Shown here piece after piece: positions 1-7,809 of a DNA stretch of 64,000 bases. The stretch is taken from the NCBI RefSeq assembly GCF_049800775.1, contig NZ_JBNAFR010000007.1:183054-247053 (forward strand), given 5' to 3'. Origin of the DNA: Dinoroseobacter sp049800775 (GTDB taxonomy: Bacteria > Pseudomonadota > Alphaproteobacteria > Rhodobacterales > Rhodobacteraceae). The translations under genes and the position numbers were made by a program. The notes under the pieces were generated by a model, which worked only from the letters and a program-made list of their open reading frames with translations, was not told the DNA's origin and searched no databases. The stretch's first letter is position 1. Every line of letters begins with the position of its first letter.

Positions 1-1412
1 GACCAGACCTCCATCAGCACTTCCTGCAGCTCCCAGCGGGTCAGGCTGTCGAGCATCCCGAAGGGCTCATCGAGCAGCAGAAGCTTGGGGCTGAGGGCAA
101 AGGCCCGGGCGATGCCGACCCGCTGCTTCATGCCGTTGGACAGATCCGAGGCGGCCTTGTCCATGCTGTCGGCCAGACCCACACGCTCGAGGTAATACTC
201 GACCACATCCTGACGCTCGGCCGCAGAGGCGCGGGGGTAAACCCGGTCCACGCCGACGCTGACATTCTCCTTGGCGGTGAGCCACGGGAAGAGGCTGGGC
301 GACTGGAACACCACGGCGCGTTCGGGATCGGCGCCTTCCACATGGCGGCCATCGAGCTTGATCGCGCCCTTGGAGATCTCGTTGAGACCCGCGGCCATGG
401 TCAGCACGGTCGATTTGCCGCAACCGGAATGCCCGATCAGCGAGATGAACTCGCCCTTATTGAGCTTGAGGTTGAAATCCTCGACCACGGTCAACGGACC
501 CTTGGGCGTCGGATAGATCTTGTGGAGCTGGCTGAAATCGAGGAAGCGCTCTTCGATCATGCCGGCCTGGGCCTTGGCTACGGCGGCGGGCACCCCGTGG
601 ATCGGCGTGACATCCGGCAGGATCTTGGTGCCTTCGGTCTTGGCGTCGATGCCCACATCCATCAGGTACTTGGTCACATCCGCGCGCAGCTTCTTGAAGC
701 CCGCATGGTGGTTCATCTCGACCCGGTCGCGGGGGCGGGGGATGTTCACGGTGAACTCCTCGCCCAGGGTTCCGTCGGGGTTCAGGGCGATGATGCGGTC
801 GGCGAGCACGATGGCCTCGTCCACGTCATTGGTGATCAGGACGCAGGTCTTCTTCTCTTCTTCCCAGATCCCCTCGATCTCGTCGGCGAGATTGGCGCGG
901 GTCAGGGCGTCGAGCGCTGAGAGCGGCTCGTCAAGCAGCAGCACCTCGGGGTTCATGGCCAGCGCGCGGGCCACGTTGACCCGCTGGCGCATCCCGCCCG
1001 ACAGCTCTGCGGGGCGGCGCGTGGTGGCGTGGCTCAGCCCGACCATCTTGACGTAGTGATCGACCTTGGCCTGACGCTCCGCCTTGCTGAGGCTGGGGAA
1101 CATGGTGTCCACTGCGAGGCGCACATTGCCGTTCACCGTCAGCCAGGGCATCAGCGAGTAGTTCTGAAAGATCACGCCGCGCTCGGGGCCGGGGCCGGTG
1201 ATTGGCTTGCCCTTGTAGCTGACCGTGCCCTTGGTGGGCTGCTCCAGCCCGGCCATGAGGTTGATCAGGGTGGTCTTGCCGGTGCCGGAGAAGCCGAGGA
1301 GCACGAGGAACTCGCCCTCCCTGACCGTCAGGTTGATGTCCTTGAGCACGTCCGCGCGGTTTGCGCCTTCGCCGAAGCTCTTGGAGACGTTCTTGAATTC
1401 AATCGCGGTCAT
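1..1412 (-). CDS. Nitrate ABC transporter, fused two-domain ATPase (NrtC/NrtD type), 3' end cut by window
   Basis: Energises nitrate/nitrite import at the cytoplasmic face of the membrane together with the permease just upstream. The reading frame opens with MTAIEFKNVSKSFGEG and stays open for about 470 codons to the window edge, so the C-terminus is missing. Two complete ABC modules follow each other. The first has Walker A GFSGTGKTT near residues 40-48, signature LSGGMRQRV near 137 and Walker B LLLDEP. The second has Walker A GHSGCGKST near residue 325, signature LSNGMKQRV and LLLDEPFGMLD. They are joined by a linker of roughly 60 residues containing ITPIHGVP-like sequence (DVTPIHGVP). In cyanobacteria NrtC and NrtD are separate, and NrtC carries a solute-binding domain; here both ATPases are on one chain and no binding domain is seen before the edge. 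The start lies 6 nt after the permease stop, so the genes are probably translated together. Confidence 0.9.
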   Translation of the reverse strand, partial: MTAIEFKNVSKSFGEGANRADVLKDINLTVREGEFLVLLGFSGTGKTTLINLMAGLEQPTKGTVSYKGKPITGPGPERGVIFQNYSLMPWLTVNGNVRLAVDTMFPSLSKAERQAKVDHYVKMVGLSHATTRRPAELSGGMRQRVNVARALAMNPEVLLLDEPLSALDALTRANLADEIEGIWEEEKKTCVLITNDVDEAIVLADRIIALNPDGTLGEEFTVNIPRPRDRVEMNHHAGFKKLRADVTKYLMDVGIDAKTEGTKILPDVTPIHGVPAAVAKAQAGMIEERFLDFSQLHKIYPTPKGPLTVVEDFNLKLNKGEFISLIGHSGCGKSTVLTMAAGLNEISKGAIKLDGRHVEGADPERAVVFQSPSLFPWLTAKENVSVGVDRVYPRASAAERQDVVEYYLERVGLADSMDKAASDLSNGMKQRVGIARAFALSPKLLLLDEPFGMLDSLTRWELQEVLMEVW

Positions 1413-1418
1413 GTCTGA

Positions 1419-2501
1419 TCACCGGTTATTCGTGAAGGTGAAGAGCGACTGGATGGTGAACATCAGGCGGTCGAGCAGGAAGCCGATGATGCCGATGGTC
1501 AGAACCGCAACCATGATCTTGGCCAGCGAGTTGGACGAGCCGTTCTGGAATTCATCCCAGACGAATTTGCCGAGTCCGGGGTTCTGGGCGAGCATCTCGG
1601 CCGCGATCAGCACCATCCATCCCACACCGAGCGACAGGCGCAGACCGGTGAAGATCAGGGGCAGGGCCGAGGGCAGAACAAGCTTGGTGATCTTGGTATA
1701 GGTGTTCATCTTCAATACCTTGGAGACGTTGACCAGATCCTTATCGATCGAAGCCACACCCAGCGAGGTGTTGATCAGGGTCGGCCAGAGCGAGCAGAGC
1801 GTCACGGTGATGGCGGAGACCAGGAAGGACTTGGCAAAGAGCCCGTCATTCGTGGTGTAGACCGCCGAGACCACCATGGTGACGATGGGAAGCCATGCGA
1901 GCGGCGAGACCGGCTTGAAGATCTGGATGATCGGGTTCAGCGCGGCATTGGCGGTGACTGACAGACCGGCGGAGATCCCCAGCGGCACGGCAAAGACCGT
2001 CGCGATCAGGAAGCCGAAGAACACGGTTTTGATCGAGGTCCAGATCTGGTCGTAATAGGAGGGGGCGCCGGTATAGGCGATGTCCTTGACCTCGTCGGCG
2101 CGACCCGCATCGATCAGGCGCTGGTTGCGCTGGTCCACACGTTCGTTGAAGACGCGCTCGCTCTCGGCCTTGGCGGCGGCATCCTGGTGCAGGGCAACAG
2201 CCTGCTCCCAGACCTGGGCGGGGCCGGGCACGGCGCCGAGCGAGGTCTGAACCTTGGGCGCCAGCGTGCCCCAGGCCAGCAGGAACAGGGTGATGGCGAG
2301 GATCGGCACGCAGAAGAGCTGCCAGATGTCTTTCATCTGCGCCTTGGGGTTGTCCCCGGCCGCGGCCTTGACCATCGGAGTGATCCAGCCGAGGCCAAGC
2401 ACCTTGAGCCAGGCGTCGGCCTTGTTGATGCGGGTGAACAAGCGCTCGCGGCGGGCCTCTTTGGCCTCTTTCGCAGCGAAATCAGGATCGACGGTTGTCA
2501 T
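1419..2501 (-). CDS. nrtB: Nitrate ABC transporter permease NrtB
   Basis: Inner-membrane permease of the nitrate importer, 360 aa from the start chosen here. The C-terminal two thirds has the BPD_transp_1 fold, with membrane stretches such as TVFFGFLIATVFAVPLGI and the coupling-helix region around NVSKVLKMNTYTKITKLVLPSALP that contacts the ATPase. The N-terminal part has a cytoplasmic head, one membrane helix (IWQLFCVPILAITLFLLAWG) and a roughly 70-residue periplasmic segment rich in charged residues, as is usual for NrtB. An upstream in-frame Met at 2549 is possible, but the ATG at 2501 (MTTVDPDF) has a GGAGC Shine-Dalgarno at the right spacing, so I use it. It is the middle gene of nrtA-nrtB-nrtCD and is separated from nrtA by two strong hairpins. 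Confidence 0.93.
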   Translation of the reverse strand: MTTVDPDFAAKEAKEARRERLFTRINKADAWLKVLGLGWITPMVKAAAGDNPKAQMKDIWQLFCVPILAITLFLLAWGTLAPKVQTSLGAVPGPAQVWEQAVALHQDAAAKAESERVFNERVDQRNQRLIDAGRADEVKDIAYTGAPSYYDQIWTSIKTVFFGFLIATVFAVPLGISAGLSVTANAALNPIIQIFKPVSPLAWLPIVTMVVSAVYTTNDGLFAKSFLVSAITVTLCSLWPTLINTSLGVASIDKDLVNVSKVLKMNTYTKITKLVLPSALPLIFTGLRLSLGVGWMVLIAAEMLAQNPGLGKFVWDEFQNGSSNSLAKIMVAVLTIGIIGFLLDRLMFTIQSLFTFTNNR

Positions 2502-2583
2502 CGGGTCTGCTCCGGATAGGGGCGGCGCATTCTGCTGAGGGGGGCGCACGCGGGAAGGGCGGGTCGGTTGTGTCTTTTGGGGT

Positions 2584-2641
2584 GCCCTCCGCGGTCACGA
2601 GTGGCGCGGAGGGCGGGGGCGCGCCCGGGAGAAGGGCGCGC
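2584..2641 (-). promoter_or_regulatory. Two tandem RNA hairpins between nrtA and nrtB
   Basis: The first hairpin has perfect 10-bp arms (GCCCTCCGCG at 2584-2593 and CGCGGAGGGC at 2605-2614) with an 11-nt loop. The second has perfect 8-bp arms (2619-2626 and 2634-2641) with a 7-nt loop. Neither is followed by a clear T run on the transcript strand. Such structures after a solute-binding-protein gene usually protect the upstream mRNA from 3' exonucleases or partly attenuate, raising NrtA above NrtB and the ATPase. That role is inferred; the pairing is visible. Confidence 0.7.
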
Positions 2642-2655
2642 GGTCTGTTTGGGGA

Positions 2656-4023
2656 TCAGCCCTGGATTTCGCTGCCCACGACGACCTGTTCGCCTTTCAG
2701 GCCGATGGACAGGCTTTCGAGATAGGCGTTGGGCTGCTTGCCATCATAGGCGATGCCGTCGATGATATCCTCGGCCGGGGTCGGGGCCTTGTAGCCATCG
2801 CTGTCCCAGGGGAAGTCCGCTTCGTTGGCGAGACCTTCGTCCACCAGCAGGCGGGCCGCTTCGAGATAGATCTCGGGCTTGTAGACCATCTTGGCGACTT
2901 CATCATACCAGCTGTCGGATTTCGGCTCGGCGATCTGACCCCAGCGGCGCATCTGGGTCAGGTACCACACGGCGTCCGAATAGAAGGGGTAGGTGGCGTT
3001 ATAGCGGAAGAACACGTTGAAATCCGGGATCTCGCGCTTGTCGCCCTTCTCGAATTCGAAGGTGCCGGTCATGGAGTTCGCGATCACGTCGTAATCCGCA
3101 CCCACATAGTTCGGGCGGCTCAGGATCTCGACTGCCGCCGGACGGTTGGCGTTGTCGTTCTCATCCAGCCAGATCGCGGCGCGGATCAGGGCCTTGGTGA
3201 TGGCCAGCGTGGTGTTCGGGTTCTGCTCGGTGAACTCGGCGGTCAGGCCAAAGACCTTCTCGGGGTTGTTCTTCCAGATCTGGTAATCGGTGATCACCGG
3301 AACGCCGATGCCCTTGAACACGGCCTGCTGGTTCCACGGCTCACCGACGCAGTAGCCATAGATGGTGCCGGCCTCGAGGGTTGCGGGCATCTGCGGCGGC
3401 GGCGTCACCGAGAGGAACGCCTCGGCGTTGATCTGACCGGAGACATCCTCGGGGGAGTAGAAGCCCGGGTGAATGCCACCCGCGGCGAGCCAGTAGCGCA
3501 GCTCGTAGTTGTGGGTCGAGACCGGGAAGACCATGCCCATGTTGAAGGGGCGGCCCGAGGCGTTGTACTCGTCCACGATCGGCTTGAGCGCAGAGGCCGA
3601 GACCGGATGCTGCGGACGCCCGTCATCCATGGTCGGAATATTCGGCTTCATCTGCTCCCAGATCTCGTTCGACACGGTGATGCCGTTGCCGTTCAGGTCC
3701 ATGGAGAAGGGGGTCACGATATGCGCTTCGGTGCCGAAGCCAATGGTCGCTGCCAGGGGCTGACCGGCCAGCATGTGCGCGCCGTCGAGCTGACCCGAGA
3801 TCACGCCGTCCAGCAGCACCTTCCAGTTGGCCTGAGCTTCGAGCGTCACGAACAGGCCTTCGTCGAAGAAATAGCCGTTCTCATAGGCCACGGCGAGGGG
3901 CGCCATGTCGGTCAGCTTGATGAAGCCGAACTTCAGCTCGTCCTTTTCCAGCGGCAGCATCTCGGCCATGGCCGGCGACAGCATCGCGGAGGTTGCAAGC
4001 AGGGCAGCAAACGTTTTTCTCAT
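2656..4023 (-). CDS. nrtA: Nitrate-binding periplasmic protein NrtA
   Basis: Solute-binding protein of the nitrate ABC importer, 455 aa, CmpA/NrtA family. It begins MRKTFAALLATSAMLSPAMA, a typical Sec signal peptide with cleavage expected after AMA near residue 20. The body carries family stretches such as LKFGFIKLTDMAPLAVAYENGYF, VLLDGVISGQLDGAHMLAGQPLA and YCVGEPWNQQAVF, the last lying in the anion-binding cleft. Length and order agree with the cyanobacterial and proteobacterial homologues. It is the first gene behind the attenuator leader and should be controlled by nitrate through NasS/NasT. It is paralogous to nasS upstream, which lacks a signal peptide. Confidence 0.93.
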   Translation of the reverse strand: MRKTFAALLATSAMLSPAMAEMLPLEKDELKFGFIKLTDMAPLAVAYENGYFFDEGLFVTLEAQANWKVLLDGVISGQLDGAHMLAGQPLAATIGFGTEAHIVTPFSMDLNGNGITVSNEIWEQMKPNIPTMDDGRPQHPVSASALKPIVDEYNASGRPFNMGMVFPVSTHNYELRYWLAAGGIHPGFYSPEDVSGQINAEAFLSVTPPPQMPATLEAGTIYGYCVGEPWNQQAVFKGIGVPVITDYQIWKNNPEKVFGLTAEFTEQNPNTTLAITKALIRAAIWLDENDNANRPAAVEILSRPNYVGADYDVIANSMTGTFEFEKGDKREIPDFNVFFRYNATYPFYSDAVWYLTQMRRWGQIAEPKSDSWYDEVAKMVYKPEIYLEAARLLVDEGLANEADFPWDSDGYKAPTPAEDIIDGIAYDGKQPNAYLESLSIGLKGEQVVVGSEIQG

Positions 4024-4071
4024 CTCGTTTCCTTAGGTTGATCCCCGGGGAGGATGTCGGGGGTAAAACGC

Positions 4072-4127
4072 AAAAAAGCCGCGCGAACCTGCCTTGAGAC
4101 GTCAGTCACAAGTGGTCGAGCGGCTTT
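4072..4127 (-). terminator. Attenuator terminator in the nrtA leader
   Basis: On the minus strand AAAGCCGC (4127-4120) pairs with GCGGCTTT (4082-4075) and the descending arm ends in six T residues (4077-4072). The interior also pairs well: CGACC with GGTTCG with one bulge, then CTTG with CAAG, then GAC with GTC around a TGAC loop. This is an intrinsic terminator placed about 50 nt before the nrtA start. It should stop transcription unless antiterminated by NasT. Confidence 0.85.
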
Positions 4128-4139
4128 GCTCCGGAAGGT

Positions 4140-4186
4140 CCCCATCCGCGGGGCAAGTGCAGGGCGCGGACGTCCTTGTCCGGCGC
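4140..4186 (-). promoter_or_regulatory. NasT (ANTAR) recognition hairpins in the nrtA leader
   Basis: Known ANTAR targets consist of two stem-loops with six-base loops having A at position 1 and G at position 4, the second overlapping the terminator. On the minus strand the stem GCGCCGGAC/GTCCGCGC (4186-4164, one bulged C) closes the loop AAGGAC (4177-4172), which has A1 and G4 as required. A second hairpin, CCCC/GGGG with loop GCGGAT (4153-4140), has G4 but G rather than A at position 1, so it is a weaker match. The terminator starts 12 nt downstream. The arrangement matches NasT-controlled nitrate assimilation leaders. Confidence 0.7.
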
Positions 4187-4286
4187 GGCTGATCTTTTAT
4201 TGCGGCGAGTCGCCTCTCAATTGAACTGTTATTTCTGTCGCACCCGGCGAAAATCGCGGCTCATGCTGCAGTTGCACAAGAATTGA

Positions 4287-5465
4287 TCAGCCTTGCGGCG
4301 AAGGATCAAAAACAGTGCCGTCAAAAAACGCATCCGGGCCCAGAATGATCGATCCCTTGGCCGAGGCGACGGCGGTCGGCTCGCTCAGGGCGCCCTCCAT
4401 CTTGGCCGAGGCGCCGGGCATGTCGATGCCCAGATCGGCCAGATTGGCGCGGTAGAGATCGCTGCGGAAACAGCCCATCGCGGTCCGCATCGCCTCGGTT
4501 CGGTCCAGCCCCACGCGGGAGGCGATATTGCTCGCGATCCAGGCGGCCTGACTGCGCCATGGGAAGTTCGCGGCGCTCGCATGGAATTCCAGGAATCGCG
4601 GCGTGTGCAGGGACAGGGCCCGGGGCTTCGTGATCAGATGACCTGAGAGCGCGCGGTCGAGCACCCCGTCCGGCACATCGATCAGACCCGGTTCGGCCAG
4701 CACTTCCGACGCCATGAGCCGGTTTTCCTCGGCGCCCAGCCACTGGGCCGCGCTCACCACCGCCCGCATGAGCGACCGGGTTTCGCCAGGATGCTCCTCA
4801 ATCCAGTCGCGCCGCGCGCCGAGCACCTTCTCAGGCGCGAAAGCCCAGATCGCCGAGGCGGGCAGGACCAGCTCGCCCGTCCCGTTCTCCACCGCGATGG
4901 ACCCCCAGGGCTCGCCCACGCAGAAGGCGTCGATCTCATCGGCGGCAATCGCGTCGGACATGAGCGGGGGCGGAATGGTGTGCACGTCCAGCTCGCCGGG
5001 CGTCTTGAGACCCAGCGCACCCAGCCAGTAAAACACAAGCTCCGCATGCATGGAAAAGGGGAAGGGCACACCGATGCGCAAACGCCGCCCCGTGGCCCGG
5101 ATCAGGTGGTTCCCGGTGCCGAGCGGGTCGCGAAAGCTCTCTTGCCAGCCGCCGGCCCGCATCTTGGCCGCGATCTCGTTGGACACGCCGATCACATTGC
5201 CATTCACGGACATCACCATCAGCGCGTCCATGGGCGTCGGCAACCCGCCAAGGCCCAGGGACATGGCTACGGGCAGGGGGCTCAGCATCTGGGCCGCGTC
5301 CAACGTCCCCAGCGCCACGCCATCCCGCAGCGCCGACCAGGAGGGCTGCTTGTGCAGGTTGAGCGACAGGCCCTCGGCCTCGGCAAACCCCATTTTCTGG
5401 GCCACGAGCAGGGGGGCGGCGTCCACCAGCGGCACATAGCCGATATCGAGGATGCTCCGGCTCAT
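4287..5465 (-). CDS. nasS: NasS, cytoplasmic nitrate/nitrite sensor partner of NasT
   Basis: Related to NrtA (for example MSRSILDIGYVPLVDAAPLL, QPSWSALRDGVALGTLDAAQML and FCVGEPWGSIAV), but it starts directly at the mature domain and has no signal peptide, so it is cytoplasmic. That combination, next to an ANTAR protein, defines NasS. In characterised systems NasS binds nitrate or nitrite and then releases NasT, which antiterminates the nitrate assimilation transcript. At 392 aa its length is normal. Its ATG overlaps the nasT stop by 4 nt (ATGA), which fits equimolar production of the pair. The stop lies about 100 nt before the leader hairpins of the operon it controls. Confidence 0.92.
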   Translation of the reverse strand: MSRSILDIGYVPLVDAAPLLVAQKMGFAEAEGLSLNLHKQPSWSALRDGVALGTLDAAQMLSPLPVAMSLGLGGLPTPMDALMVMSVNGNVIGVSNEIAAKMRAGGWQESFRDPLGTGNHLIRATGRRLRIGVPFPFSMHAELVFYWLGALGLKTPGELDVHTIPPPLMSDAIAADEIDAFCVGEPWGSIAVENGTGELVLPASAIWAFAPEKVLGARRDWIEEHPGETRSLMRAVVSAAQWLGAEENRLMASEVLAEPGLIDVPDGVLDRALSGHLITKPRALSLHTPRFLEFHASAANFPWRSQAAWIASNIASRVGLDRTEAMRTAMGCFRSDLYRANLADLGIDMPGASAKMEGALSEPTAVASAKGSIILGPDAFFDGTVFDPSPQG

Positions 5466-6046
5466 CGCAGCAAATCCGAGGCTGTGACCAGGGCTTCGGC
5501 GACTTCCGAGACCTTGCGGCCCTGATCCATCGCGGTCTTGCGCAGGATGGCATAGGCCTGATCCTCGCTGATCCCCTTGGCCGTCATCAACAGACCCTTG
5601 GCCCGCTCGATCGTCTTGCGCTCGGCAAGCGCGGTCTTGGCCGCGGCCAGTTCCGTGCGCAGCTTGGCGAACATGTTGAACCGGGCAATCGCCGCGTCGA
5701 GCACCGGCTTGATCCGGTCCTTGTGCAGACCGTCCACCACATAGGCGCTGACCCCGGCTTCGATGGCGGCACGGGTGGTGGCGTCATCGGTCTGATCCAC
5801 GAACATCGCGACGGGGCGGTCATTGAACCCCGAGGCCACGCTCAGCGCCTCCAGCGTGTCGCGGGACGGGTTCGACATGGCGATCAGCACCACATCCGGC
5901 GCGATCTCGGACATGCGCCGTGCGAGGCCAGTTGCACTGCCCAACACGGTCACGTCGACATTCCCGGCCTCGGCCAGCCCGTCCATGATCATGCGCGCGC
6001 GGGGTTCGTCGGGTTCAACGACCAGAATCTTCAAAGCGTCGGCCAT
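5462..6046 (-). CDS. nasT: NasT, ANTAR-domain transcription antiterminator
   Basis: Response-regulator-like protein of 194 aa that binds RNA hairpins to prevent termination in nitrate assimilation leaders. Residues 1-115 form a receiver-like domain (LKILVVEPDEPRARMIMDGL). Residues 125-190 are an ANTAR domain with the typical AKTALAERKTIERAKGLLM and ISEDQAYAILRKTAMDQGRKV helices. The frame is open further upstream, but the conserved receiver begins at MADALKILVVEPDE (ATG at 6044-6046) and the upstream translation has no domain character, so I take this start. The putative phosphoacceptor strand reads PDVVLIAMSNP, with no Asp at the usual place, consistent with control by NasS binding rather than by phosphorylation. 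Confidence 0.93.
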   Translation of the reverse strand: MADALKILVVEPDEPRARMIMDGLAEAGNVDVTVLGSATGLARRMSEIAPDVVLIAMSNPSRDTLEALSVASGFNDRPVAMFVDQTDDATTRAAIEAGVSAYVVDGLHKDRIKPVLDAAIARFNMFAKLRTELAAAKTALAERKTIERAKGLLMTAKGISEDQAYAILRKTAMDQGRKVSEVAEALVTASDLLR

Positions 6047-6165
6047 GGCGCAGATGTCTTGCCTTTTTCGCGGCTCGGCAAGCCTCGGGCCGTGGGTCGC
6101 GGCCAAAAACCACATTTCTGCCGGATATTTAGGCAAAACGCGAAAAGCGTGGCAAGTGGTCTTCT

Positions 6166-6179
6166 CATTTTGCAAAATG
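6166..6179. promoter_or_regulatory. Perfect 14-bp palindrome in the nasT-nsrR divergent region
   Basis: CATTTTGCAAAATG is a perfect palindrome (6166-6179), and flanking CT/TG extend the symmetry imperfectly. It lies 120 bp upstream of nasT and about 145 bp upstream of nsrR. Its size and symmetry suit a dimeric regulator. The regulator is not identifiable from the site; NsrR itself is one candidate by position only. Confidence 0.45.
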
Positions 6180-6244
6180 TGAGGCCATTCCGGGCGCGAT
6201 GCCCTTATTCGCTTGCGGCAAATCGGCTTGCCGCTGCGCTGTGC

Positions 6245-6258
6245 TTGATCCAAGTCAA
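6245..6258. promoter_or_regulatory. FNR/Dnr-type box upstream of nsrR
   Basis: TTGATCCAAGTCAA matches the FNR/Dnr consensus TTGAT-N4-ATCAA at 9 of 10 defined positions. It is centred about 74 bp before the nsrR ATG. Binding by an FnrL or Dnr homologue would link nsrR (or the divergent nasTS) to oxygen or NO. No such regulator gene lies in the window. Confidence 0.6.
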
Positions 6259-6324
6259 AGACAGGTCCTACACTCCACTTAACCCTCGCCTGAGTGCGAA
6301 TGCCCCGGAAAGGACCTCGGTTCC

Positions 6325-6771
6325 ATGCGCCTGACGACCCGAACCAACCTAGCCATGCGAACCTTGATGTATTGCGCGGTGAATACCGGCCGCAACATCC
6401 GGACTTCGGAAGTGGCCAAAGCAACCAACGCCTCCGAGAACCATCTCGGACAGGTGATCAATATGCTCGGCCAGACCGGCTTCATCGAAACCGTGCGCGG
6501 GCGCGGGGGCGGTATCCGACTGGCCCGGGGGGCCGAGGACATCACCGTGGGCGGTGTCTTTCGCGTGTTCGAGGCCGGCGCCCCATTTGCCGAGTGCTTC
6601 AACGCCGAGGAATGCACCTGTCCGCTGGTCTCCGTCTGCCGGTTGAAGGGCGCCCTGGGGGAGGCTCTGGCCGCCTTCTATCGCTCCCTCGACACGATCA
6701 CGCTGGAGAGCCTGGTGAAGGACAATACCGGTCTTGAGAAGCTTCTGGGCAATGCACCGGTCAATGCCTGA
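6325..6771 (+). CDS. nsrR: Rrf2-family NO-sensing repressor NsrR
   Basis: Iron-sulfur transcription repressor of 148 aa. Residues 1-65 form the winged helix typical of Rrf2 proteins (MRLTTRTNLAMRTLMYCAV, then NASENHLGQVINML and GFIETVRGRGGGIRLA). The cluster-binding loop near residues 90-105 reads ECFNAEECTCPLVSVCRLKGAL and holds four cysteines; NsrR proteins use three of these for a nitrosylatable Fe-S cluster. In other bacteria NsrR controls NO detoxification genes such as hmp and nor; none is in this window. The gene stands alone, divergent from nasT, behind an FNR-type box. A different Rrf2 regulator is possible, but the cysteine arrangement favours NsrR. Confidence 0.85.
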   Translation: MRLTTRTNLAMRTLMYCAVNTGRNIRTSEVAKATNASENHLGQVINMLGQTGFIETVRGRGGGIRLARGAEDITVGGVFRVFEAGAPFAECFNAEECTCPLVSVCRLKGALGEALAAFYRSLDTITLESLVKDNTGLEKLLGNAPVNA

Positions 6772-6790
6772 CATCTAAAAGCGTTCTATA

Positions 6791-6810
6791 ACAACGGTCT
6801 AGGCCGTTGT
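6791..6810 (+). terminator. Putative terminator after nsrR
   Basis: ACAACGG (6791-6797) pairs perfectly with CCGTTGT (6804-6810) around a 6-nt loop. The following sequence TCGAATTTCT is only moderately T-rich, so termination strength is uncertain. Confidence 0.5.
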
Positions 6811-6831
6811 TCGAATTTCTGCGTTTACTTT

Positions 6832-6853
6832 TTGCAAATCATTCTCATATTCA
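6832..6853 (+). promoter_or_regulatory. Candidate Mur/Fur-family box upstream of sitA
   Basis: The AT-rich stretch TTGCAAATCATTCTCATATT, about 40 bp before sitA, resembles a degenerate Fur-family operator (its reverse strand reads AATATGAGAATGATTTGCAA). In Rhodobacter sphaeroides the Fur homologue acts as the manganese regulator Mur and controls the sit operon. The match here is by eye and symmetry is imperfect. Confidence 0.45.
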
Positions 6854-6888
6854 TTCCAAACAACTCAATCTCTCGGGGGAGATGATAG

Positions 6889-7785
6889 ATGCTTGGAAGA
6901 TCTGCGTGTGTACTGGCCCTTGTGGCAACGGTGGCACTGCCCGGCGGGGCGATGGCCGACAAGCTCAAGGCCGTGACCACCTTCACTGTCATAGCCGACA
7001 TGGCGCAGAATGTTGCGGGCGAGGCGGCCGAAGTCGTCTCGATCACCAAGCCCGGGGCCGAGATCCATGGCTATCAGCCGACGCCCCGCGACCTGTTGCG
7101 GGCGCAGGGGGCGGATCTGATCCTGTGGAACGGTCTGAACCTCGAATTGTGGTTCGAGCAGTTCCTCTCGAACCTGCGCGACGTACCGGCCGTGACCTTG
7201 ACCGACGGGATCGACCCGGTGTCGATCGGTTCGGGCAGCTATGAGGGCAAGCCGAACCCACATGCCTGGATGTCGCTCGATAACGCGTTGATCTACGTTG
7301 ACAATATCCGGGATGCCTTTGCCGCGCAGGACCCCGAGAATGCCGAGATCTACGCCGCCAATGCCGAGCGCTACAAGGCGGAGATCAGTGCGACCATCGC
7401 GCCCCTGCGCGCCCGCGTGCAAGAGGTCCCCGCCGCCCAGCGTTGGCTCGTCTCCTGCGAAGGCGCGTTCAGCTATCTCGCCCGGGATTTCGGGATGAAG
7501 GAGCTGTATCTCTGGCCCATGAATGCCGACCAGACCGGCACGCCGCAGCAGGTGCGCAAGGTCATCGACGGCGTGCGCGAGAACAACATCCCCGCGGTCT
7601 TCTGCGAAAGCACGGTGAACAACGATCCGGCCGAGCAGGTGGCGCGCGAAACCGGCGCGACTTTTGGCGGGGTGCTCTATGTAGACAGCCTGACCGAGGC
7701 GGATGGCCCGGTGCCCACCTATCTCGACCTGCTCAGGGTCACCTCCGAAACTCTGGCCGAGGGCCTGACCACGCCTCTGAACTGA
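6889..7785 (+). CDS. sitA: Manganese/iron ABC transporter substrate-binding protein SitA
   Basis: Periplasmic binding protein of the cluster A-I metal family, 298 aa. MLGRSACVLALVATVALPGG plus AMA forms a signal peptide. The four metal ligands expected for Mn/Fe members are all visible in order: His in EIHGYQPTP, His in KPNPHAWMS, Glu in VSCEGAFSY and Asp in LYVDSLTE. There is no His-rich acidic loop of the kind common in zinc-specific ZnuA, which favours Mn(II)/Fe(II). It is the first gene of sitABCD, has a GGGGGA Shine-Dalgarno just before the ATG, and lies behind a possible Mur box. Confidence 0.92.
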   Translation: MLGRSACVLALVATVALPGGAMADKLKAVTTFTVIADMAQNVAGEAAEVVSITKPGAEIHGYQPTPRDLLRAQGADLILWNGLNLELWFEQFLSNLRDVPAVTLTDGIDPVSIGSGSYEGKPNPHAWMSLDNALIYVDNIRDAFAAQDPENAEIYAANAERYKAEISATIAPLRARVQEVPAAQRWLVSCEGAFSYLARDFGMKELYLWPMNADQTGTPQQVRKVIDGVRENNIPAVFCESTVNNDPAEQVARETGATFGGVLYVDSLTEADGPVPTYLDLLRVTSETLAEGLTTPLN

Positions 7786-7809
7786 GGCACCGCCCCGAAG
7801 GATACGACA

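Noticed and set aside
4201..4286. Search for a sigma-54 promoter or NtrC site before the nrt leader
   Set aside because: No GG-N10-GC element or TGCACC-type dyad of acceptable quality was seen.
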